From Ottowia oryzae (GTDB taxonomy: Bacteria > Pseudomonadota > Gammaproteobacteria > Burkholderiales > Burkholderiaceae_C): a stretch of 64,000 nucleotides of DNA. Below the pieces are notes generated by a model. It searched no databases and was not told the DNA's origin. It saw only the letters and a program-made list of their open reading frames with translations. Of this stretch, positions 58,640 to 64,000 are shown one piece after another; within the stretch, counting starts at the first letter, position 1, and each line of letters begins with the position of its first letter. The position numbers and the translations under genes are program-made. The stretch lies in the NCBI RefSeq assembly GCF_003008535.1, contig NZ_CP027666.1:2655501-2719500 (forward strand). The letters are read 5' to 3'.

Positions 58640-60520
58640 TCACACCGGCTGAATCGGCACGTAGAACTCGCCGCCCGCCGCCTTGAACTCTTGCGACTTC
58701 GCGGCCATGCCCGCGTTTAGCGCTTCCTGCTCGCTCACCCCCTTGGCGGCGGCAAAGTCGCGCACTTCCTGCGTGATTTTCATCGAGCAGAACTTGGGGC
58801 CGCACATGCTGCAGAAGTGCGCGGTCTTGGAGGCGTCCTTGGGCAGGGTTTCGTCATGGAATTCGCGCGCGGTTTCGGGGTCCAGGCCCAGGTTGAACTG
58901 GTCTTCCCAGCGGAATTCAAAGCGCGCGTGGCTGATCGCGTCGTCGCGCGCGCGGGCGGCAGGGTGCCCCTTGGCCACGTCGGCAGCGTGGGCGGCGATC
59001 TTGTAGGCAATGATGCCCTGCTTCACGTCGTCGCGGTCGGGAAGGCCCAGGTGTTCCTTGGGCGTGACGTAGCAGAGCATGGCCGTGCCCATCCAGCCAA
59101 TCATGGCGGCGCCGATGGCGCTGGCGATGTGGTCGTAGCCCGGGGCGATGTCGATCGTCAACGGCCCGAGCGTGTAGAACGGCGCTTCGTGGCAGTGCTT
59201 GAGCTGTTCGTCCATGTTGGCCTGGATCATATGCATGGGCACGTGGCCAGGGCCTTCGATCATGGTTTGCACGTCGTGCTTCCACGCGGTTTGGGTCAGC
59301 TCGCCCAGCGTGCGCAGCTCGGCAAACTGGGCGTCGTCGTTCGCGTCCGCCGCGCAGCCGGGGCGTAGGCCGTCACCCAGGCTGAAACTGACGTCGTACG
59401 CCTTCATGATTTCGCAGATCTCTTCGAAGTGCGTGTACAGAAAGCTCTCTTGGTGGTGCGCAATGCACCACTTGGCCATGATGGAGCCACCCCGGCTGAC
59501 GATGCCCGTCACGCGGTCGGCCGTGAGGTGGATGAACGGCAGGCGCACCCCAGCGTGGATGGTGAAGTAGTCCACGCCCTGCTCTGCCTGCTCGATCAGC
59601 GTGTCGCGGAAGATGGCCCAGGTCAGGTCCTCAGCGATGCCGCCCACCTTTTCCAGCGCCTGGTAGATGGGCACGGTGCCAATCGGCACGGGGCTGTTGC
59701 GCACGATCCAGTCGCGCGTAGTGTGGATGTTCTTGCCGGTGGACAGATCCATCACGTTGTCGGCGCCCCAGCGGATGGCCCACACCAGCTTTTCCACTTC
59801 TTCCTCGATGCTGCTGGTGACGGCGCTGTTGCCGATGTTGGCGTTGATCTTCACGCGGAAGTTGCGGCCGATGATCATCGGCTCCACCTCGGGGTGGTTG
59901 ATGTTGGCCGGGATGATGGCGCGCCCGCGCGCCACTTCGTCGCGCACGAATTCGGGCGTGATGCGCTCGGGCATGACGGCGCCCATCGGGTTACCGCGCC
60001 GGCGGGCTTCGCGCTCGCGCTGGCTGAGGAACTCCTGCGCCCATTCCATGCGGCCGTTTTCGCGCAGGGCGATGTATTCCATCTCGGGGGTGATGATGCC
60101 CTTGCGTGCGTAGTGCATCTGCGTGACATTGCCGCCGGCCTTGGCGCGGCGCGGCTGGCGCTGCAGGGCAGCGGCTTCGCGGCGCAGCTGCTCGATGCGT
60201 TCGCCATCACGCCCGTCGTGCTTGCCGCCATCGTCCAGGATGTGCGCCAGGCGGCCTTCGTACGCCTCGGTATCGCCGCGCTCGGCTATCCAGGCGGCAC
60301 GCAGCGGCTGCAGGCCCTGGCGGATGTCGATGGAGGCGGTGGGGTCGGTGTAAGGGCCGGACGTGTCGTAGAAAGACACTTCGCGCCCATTGGTCAGCCG
60401 CACGTCGCGCACCGGCACACGCAGGTCGGGTCGGCTGCCGACGATGGCACCTTTGGTGGAGGCAGGCAAGGGCTCACGCGTGAGGGCGAGCATTTCGGCG
60501 ATCTTGTCGGGGGCGTTCAT
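58640..60520 (-). CDS. thiC: phosphomethylpyrimidine synthase ThiC
   Basis: ThiC is the radical SAM enzyme that rearranges aminoimidazole ribotide to HMP-P. The 626-residue protein has the N-terminal domain (PVRDVRLTNGREVSFYDTSGPYTDP), VTQMHYARKGIITPEMEYIALREN, VMPERITPEFVRDEVARGRAIIPANINHPE and GVDYFTIHAG. The 4Fe-4S motif CX2CX4C sits near the C-terminus in HFCSMCGPKFCSMK. A GGAG site precedes the ATG. Expression is expected to be controlled by the TPP riboswitch about 90 bp upstream. Confidence 0.97.
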   Translation of the reverse strand: MNAPDKIAEMLALTREPLPASTKGAIVGSRPDLRVPVRDVRLTNGREVSFYDTSGPYTDPTASIDIRQGLQPLRAAWIAERGDTEAYEGRLAHILDDGGKHDGRDGERIEQLRREAAALQRQPRRAKAGGNVTQMHYARKGIITPEMEYIALRENGRMEWAQEFLSQREREARRRGNPMGAVMPERITPEFVRDEVARGRAIIPANINHPEVEPMIIGRNFRVKINANIGNSAVTSSIEEEVEKLVWAIRWGADNVMDLSTGKNIHTTRDWIVRNSPVPIGTVPIYQALEKVGGIAEDLTWAIFRDTLIEQAEQGVDYFTIHAGVRLPFIHLTADRVTGIVSRGGSIMAKWCIAHHQESFLYTHFEEICEIMKAYDVSFSLGDGLRPGCAADANDDAQFAELRTLGELTQTAWKHDVQTMIEGPGHVPMHMIQANMDEQLKHCHEAPFYTLGPLTIDIAPGYDHIASAIGAAMIGWMGTAMLCYVTPKEHLGLPDRDDVKQGIIAYKIAAHAADVAKGHPAARARDDAISHARFEFRWEDQFNLGLDPETAREFHDETLPKDASKTAHFCSMCGPKFCSMKITQEVRDFAAAKGVSEQEALNAGMAAKSQEFKAAGGEFYVPIQPV

Positions 60521-60608
60521 CGGTGGTCTCCAGGTGGTCCGTGGGTGGACCCCGGGGGCCGATGACAGGACGCCGGCGCCGTTGAGGGGGCGCCCGCCTG
60601 AAAAGCCT

Positions 60609-60705
60609 TCTCTTCCTTACGCCGGTACTAACCGGATCAAGTTGACGGGTTCGGTCGACCAGATCGACCATCTCAGCTCGCCTACAGCGGGCACCCCGGA
60701 GTGTG
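60609..60705 (-). ncRNA. TPP (THI element) riboswitch upstream of thiC
   Basis: Read on the minus strand it shows the conserved pieces in order. They are CCGGGGTGCCC near the 5' end, GAGCTGAGATGG (pyrimidine-sensing arm), ACCCGTCAACTTGATCCGG, and GTTAGTACCGGCGTAAGGAA (pyrophosphate-sensing arm). This is the standard THI-box. It lies between the probable promoter (TATGAT near 60716-60711) and the thiC start, so thiamine pyrophosphate should lower thiC expression. It likely acts on translation, since no strong terminator follows. Confidence 0.95.
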
Positions 60706-60775
60706 GCGGCATCATAGCGCTGCCGCCGCCGCGCAGCGCGGATCGCAACTTTTTTGACACTTTTTTGGCTGCGAC

Positions 60776-60804
60776 TGGAAAAAGGTCCATTTTCAGCATA
60801 TACT
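60776..60804 (+). promoter_or_regulatory. promoter of tRNA-Asn
   Basis: TGGAAA (60776-60781) and TATACT (60799-60804) are spaced by 17 bp. The start would fall a few bases before the tRNA 5' end. Both hexamers are reasonable sigma-70 matches (4/6 and 5/6). Confidence 0.65.
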
Positions 60805-60815
60805 GCGAGGCTTGT

Positions 60816-60891
60816 TCCCTGATAGCTCAGTCGGTAGAGCGACGGACTGTTAATCCGCAGGTCCCTGGTTCGAGCCCAGGTCGGGGAGCCA
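60816..60891 (+). tRNA. tRNA-Asn (GTT)
   Basis: The 76-nt gene has an encoded CCA. The acceptor arms TCCCTGA and TCGGGGA pair (one wobble). The D arm contains AGCTCAGTCGGTAGAGC, the anticodon loop is CTGTTAA (anticodon GTT), and the T arm CCTGGTTCGAGCCCAGG is regular. Confidence 0.97.
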
Positions 60892-60899
60892 AAAAACGC

Positions 60900-60930
60900 A
60901 AAGCCCCGCACGAAAGTGCGGGGCTTTTTC
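60900..60930 (+). terminator. terminator of tRNA-Asn
   Basis: AAAGCCCCGCAC (60900-60911) pairs perfectly with GTGCGGGGCTTT (60916-60927) over a GAAA tetraloop and ends in a T run. From 60931 to 61110 I see no gene. Confidence 0.92.
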
Positions 60931-61115
60931 GTTGGCGACGCTGCGCAATGTGCATCGCCCGTTTCAGCCCGGACTCAGGCATTTTTGAGACGATGGCATC
61001 CTCGCGCGCAAGGCGCTGAGGCCGCGCGGCACCCCGCCAGGCAAGGGCACGGCAAGCCCCACGCGGGCGCATCCAGGTCGATCAGCCAGCGCATAAGCTC
61101 TTTCCAAAAATGTCG

Positions 61116-61144
61116 TTTGCGCCGCGGAGGCTGGCGCCTAGAGT
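61116..61144 (+). promoter_or_regulatory. possible promoter of the sulfonate operon
   Basis: TTTGCG and TAGAGT are 17 bp apart; the -35 is poor, as expected for an activator-dependent promoter. Just upstream is the AT-rich tract GCATAAGCTCTTTCCAAAAA (61091-61110), where CysB/Cbl-type regulators commonly bind. The assignment rests on position and composition only. Confidence 0.3.
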
Positions 61145-61186
61145 GGGCAGGACTGCTTCACCACCGACCCTTGTGTCGATTGCGCT

Positions 61187-62110
61187 ATGTCCACCCTGCT
61201 TGACTCCGCACCTGTTGCAACGCGCACGCCGCCCGTTGGCGCCGCGCCCGCCGCTCATCAAAGTTTCGACGTTCGCCGCATCCCTGGCCCCTTTGGGGCC
61301 GAGGTGGTCGGGCTGGATCTTTCCGTACCGCTCGCCAACGAAGACTTTGCGCGCATCCACCGCGCGCATCTGGCGCACCACGTGCTGGTTTTCCGCGATC
61401 AGCGCATTACTCCCGACGAGCATGTGCGCTTCAGTCAGCGCTTTGGGCCGCTGCAGATTCATGTGCAGCGCAAGTTTCAGCTGGCGGGCCATCCGCCTGT
61501 GCTGGTGGTTTCGAACATCCGTGAGAACGGCCAGCCCATCGGACTGGGCGACGCCGGCCACTTCTGGCATTCCGACCTGTCGTACAAAGAGCGGCCCAGC
61601 CTGGGCTCTCTGCTGCATGCGCAGGAATTACCCTCGGAAGGCGGCGACACGCTGTTCGCCGACCAGCACGCTGCGTATGAAGCGCTGCCGTCGGCATTGA
61701 AGGCGCGCATCGACAAGATGCAAGCCGAACACAGCTATCTGGCGCGTTACGACGAGCTGCGTGCGCGCAACCCGTGGCGGCCCGCGCTGACGCAGGCGCA
61801 GATCGACGAAGTGCGCCCCGTGATCCACCCCGTGGTGCGCACCCACCCCGAAACCGGGCGCAAGGCGCTGTTCGTCAGTGAGCATTTCACCACCCGCATC
61901 CTGGGCCTGGCCGAGTCGGACAGCCACCTGCTGCTGCAAGAGCTCTTTGCCGCCAGCACGCAGCCCCGCTTGCAATACCGCCATCGCTGGCAGCCGCACG
62001 ACCTGGTGTTTTGGGACAACCGCTCGGTCGTGCACCTGGCTGCGGGCACGCCCGACCACCTGCGCCGCAAGCTGTACCGCACGACGATCGAGGGCGACCG
62101 GCCTTACTGA
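61187..62110 (+). CDS. tauD: TauD/TfdA family alpha-ketoglutarate dioxygenase (taurine dioxygenase-like)
   Basis: The 307-residue non-heme iron enzyme has an N-terminal Ala/Pro-rich stretch, then FDVRRIPGPFGAEVVGLDLSVPLANEDF. The metal site H-x-D lies in GHFWHSDLSYKERPS (His127, Asp129), the distal His in NRSVVHLAAG (near 282), and the 2-oxoglutarate Arg in LRRKLYRTTI. It releases sulfite from taurine or a similar sulfonate; some relatives act on alkyl sulfates or herbicides. It is the first gene of an operon with a sulfonate-type ABC transporter 77 bp downstream. No clear ribosome-binding site. Confidence 0.88.
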   Translation: MSTLLDSAPVATRTPPVGAAPAAHQSFDVRRIPGPFGAEVVGLDLSVPLANEDFARIHRAHLAHHVLVFRDQRITPDEHVRFSQRFGPLQIHVQRKFQLAGHPPVLVVSNIRENGQPIGLGDAGHFWHSDLSYKERPSLGSLLHAQELPSEGGDTLFADQHAAYEALPSALKARIDKMQAEHSYLARYDELRARNPWRPALTQAQIDEVRPVIHPVVRTHPETGRKALFVSEHFTTRILGLAESDSHLLLQELFAASTQPRLQYRHRWQPHDLVFWDNRSVVHLAAGTPDHLRRKLYRTTIEGDRPY

Positions 62111-62187
62111 GCTGCGCGCTCGTTCGGCAACGCACATCCTTAAACCACATTTGCCCGTCGCCTGGACTGACTGAGGAGGAAACCACC

Positions 62188-63213
62188 ATGCACAAGCCCC
62201 GCGTTTTGAAGATCACCCGACGCCTGACACTGATCGCCACCGGCCTGGCGCTGGCCGGCACCACCCTGAGTGCGCAAGCGGAAGGCCGCGTTCGCATTGC
62301 ACAGCAGTTCGGCATCGTCTACCTGATGCTGAACGTGGCGCAAGACCAGAAACTCATCGAGAAGCACGCCAAGGCTGCGGGGGTGGACGCTAAGGTGGAG
62401 TTTGTCCAGCTGTCTGGCGGCCCCGCCGTCAACGACGCGCTGCTGTCCGGCAACATTGATATTGCAGGCGCCGGGGTTGGGCCTTTGCTGACGCTGTGGG
62501 ATCGCACGCGCGGCAAGCAGAACGTGCGTGGCGTGGCTTCGCTGGGTAACTTTCCTTACTACTTGGTCAGCAACAACCCGGCGGTGAAGACGATTGCCGA
62601 CTTCACCGAGAAAGACCGCATCGCCCTGCCCGCCGTGGGCGTCTCGGTGCAGTCGCGCGTGCTGCAGCTGGCGTCGGCCAAGCTGTGGGGCGACAAGGAC
62701 TTTGCGCGGCTGGACAAGTTCAGCGTGGCACTGCCGCACCCCGACGCGGCAGCGGCCATCATCAAGGGCGGCACCGAGATCACCGCCCACTTCGGCAACC
62801 CGCCCTTCCAGGAGCAGGAACTGGCCGGCAACCCCAACGCGCACATCGTGCTCAGCTCTTACGACGTGCTGGGCGGCCCCAGTTCGGCCACCGTGTTGTA
62901 CGCCACCGAAAAGTACCGTACCGAGAACCCCAAGACCTACAAGGCCTTCGTCGCCGCGCTGGACGAGGCGGCGCAGTTCATCGCTGCCAACCCCGAGAAG
63001 GCCGCCGACATTTACCTGAAGGTATCCGGCGCCAAGATCGACCGCGACCTGCTGCTCAAGATCATCAAGAACCCGCAGGTGCAGTTCAAGACCGCACCCC
63101 AAAACACCTACCCCCTGGCCGCCTTCATGCACCGCGTGGGCGCCATCAAGAACCAGCCCGCTTCGGCGCGCGACTATTTCTTTGACGACGCGCACAGCGC
63201 AAAGGGCGACTGA
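62188..63213 (+). CDS. sulfonate/nitrate-type ABC transporter substrate-binding protein (SsuA/TauA-like)
   Basis: The 341-residue protein has an N-terminal signal peptide (RRLTLIATGLALAGTTLSAQA). It then reads VRIAQQFGIVYLMLNVAQDQKLIEKHAKAAG, FVQLSGGPAVNDALLSGNIDIAGAGVGPLLTLWDRT and TVLYATEKYRTENPKTYKAFVAALDEAAQFI. This is the SsuA/TauA/NrtA periplasmic fold. A strong GGAGGA site precedes the ATG. Its partner ATPase starts in its TGA (ATG overlap). The neighbouring dioxygenase suggests a sulfonate ligand. Confidence 0.9.
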   Translation: MHKPRVLKITRRLTLIATGLALAGTTLSAQAEGRVRIAQQFGIVYLMLNVAQDQKLIEKHAKAAGVDAKVEFVQLSGGPAVNDALLSGNIDIAGAGVGPLLTLWDRTRGKQNVRGVASLGNFPYYLVSNNPAVKTIADFTEKDRIALPAVGVSVQSRVLQLASAKLWGDKDFARLDKFSVALPHPDAAAAIIKGGTEITAHFGNPPFQEQELAGNPNAHIVLSSYDVLGGPSSATVLYATEKYRTENPKTYKAFVAALDEAAQFIAANPEKAADIYLKVSGAKIDRDLLLKIIKNPQVQFKTAPQNTYPLAAFMHRVGAIKNQPASARDYFFDDAHSAKGD

Positions 63214-64000
63214 TGAGCCACCCCGCCACCTGGACCAGCCGCTGGGGCGCATGGCGCGCCAACGAGGGCGGCCTGACCGACGACCCCATCGGCTGGGCAG
63301 ATGCCAGCAGTTGGGCCCGCATGGCGGCCTACGGTCAGGCGCGCCGGCACGGTGAACCGACGGCGCAACCCGCCGCAGCGCCGCGCATCGGTAGCGCCTA
63401 CCAGCGCAGCCCGGCTGCCACGCGGCGGCCAAGTGGCGCGACCACCCAAGCCACCGGCCAAACGCAGCAAGACGCGCCTCAGCTCCAGGCATCGCACCCA
63501 CGCGCACCGCTGCTGTCGGTGGACCAGGTCAGCCTGGAATACCGCACGCCACGGCATGTAGTGCAGGCCACACAGCGCGTCAGCTTTGAGGTGCATGAGG
63601 CCGAGCGTTACGTGCTGCTGGGCCCGTCGGGCTGCGGCAAATCCACCTTGCTGAAGGCCGCCGCCGGCTTCTTGCAACCGCGCGAAGGCGCCATCCGCCT
63701 GGATGGCCGCGAGGTGGGCGGCCCGGGGCCCGACCGCGTGGTGGTGTTTCAGGAATTCGACCAGTTGCCGCCCTGGAAGACAGTGCTGCAAAACGTCATG
63801 TTCCCCCTGCAGGCCTCGCGCACGCTGCGCGGCGCGGCGGCGCAAGAGCGCGCCCTGCACTACATCGACAAGGTAGGGCTGAGCAAATTCACGCACGCGC
63901 ACCCGCACGAATTGTCTGGCGGCATGAAGCAGCGCGTGGCCATCGCCCGCGCGCTGGCCATGCAGCCGCGCGTGCTGCTGATGGATGAGCCCTTCGCCGC
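63213..64000 (+). CDS. sulfonate-type ABC transporter ATPase (SsuB/TauB-like), 3' end outside window
   Basis: From the ATG at 63213, which overlaps the previous stop, 262 codons run to the window end. Motifs are GPSGCGKSTLLKAAAG (Walker A), VVVFQEFDQLPPWKT (Q loop), LSGGMKQRVAIARAL (signature) and VLLMDEPFA (Walker B), in normal spacing. Unusually, about 100 residues precede the ATPase domain, including Trp-rich WTSRWGAWRANEGG and a Gln/Ala/Pro/Arg-rich linker. SsuB/TauB proteins normally start directly with the ATPase fold. Permease expected beyond the window. Confidence 0.9.
   Translation, partial: MSHPATWTSRWGAWRANEGGLTDDPIGWADASSWARMAAYGQARRHGEPTAQPAAAPRIGSAYQRSPAATRRPSGATTQATGQTQQDAPQLQASHPRAPLLSVDQVSLEYRTPRHVVQATQRVSFEVHEAERYVLLGPSGCGKSTLLKAAAGFLQPREGAIRLDGREVGGPGPDRVVVFQEFDQLPPWKTVLQNVMFPLQASRTLRGAAAQERALHYIDKVGLSKFTHAHPHELSGGMKQRVAIARALAMQPRVLLMDEPFA

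Overview
The window is high-GC, gene-dense bacterial DNA. Its gene content and order point to a betaproteobacterium, order Burkholderiales, most likely family Comamonadaceae. The supporting cues are the rimP-nusA-infB-rbfA-truB-typA block, a ThiD-ThiE fusion, a CysB-type regulator, the TPP-riboswitch-thiC unit, and an aryl-polyene-like pigment cluster. I cannot fix the genus from sequence alone. Strand use is mixed, genes are tightly packed, and many neighbours overlap by 4 bp.

Layout. Positions 1-1929: rnfH (cut by the window edge), ratA, smpB and a small lipoprotein, closed by a strong terminator. Positions 2292-10792 (minus): translation and transcription operon rimP-nusA-infB-rbfA-truB-typA behind a near-consensus promoter. 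Positions 10922-25210: an aryl-polyene-like cluster built as two convergent operons. The plus operon carries ACP, a membrane protein, AMP ligase, dehydratase, lipid acyltransferase, LolA-like carrier, MMPL exporter, PAP2 phosphatase, PlsC and a family 2 glycosyltransferase. The minus operon carries deacetylase, methyltransferase, ketosynthase, chain-length factor, dehydratase and ketoreductase. Positions 25328-33891: chromate transporter and a yejABEF oligopeptide ABC transporter operon interrupted by an acyltransferase gene. Positions 33984-48466: mixed metabolism and stress genes (fabI, a secreted ATP-dependent DNA ligase, a basic amino-acid decarboxylase, NfeD/QmcA, tRNA-Ser, cysB, an FMN reductase, rpiA, pyrD, an esterase, an FAD oxidoreductase and a deacetylase-family hydrolase). 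Positions 48602-60705 (minus): thiamine genes thiC, thiO, thiS, thiG, thiDE and thiD under a TPP riboswitch, split by an amino-acid permease and by a GmrSD-like DUF262/DUF1524 gene. Positions 60816-64000: tRNA-Asn and a sulfonate uptake and use operon (tauD, binding protein, ATPase cut by the window end).

Two things stand out. First, at least 14 copies of one short (about 45-65 bp) imperfectly palindromic element are scattered through the window. Several lie in frame inside conserved genes (truB, pyrD, yejF, an FAD oxidoreductase and the thiDE linker). Others supply the last codons or the stop codon of infB, thiO and a permease. Second, a probable type IV restriction-like nuclease gene is wired into the thiamine operon, starting just after thiG and overlapping the thiDE start.
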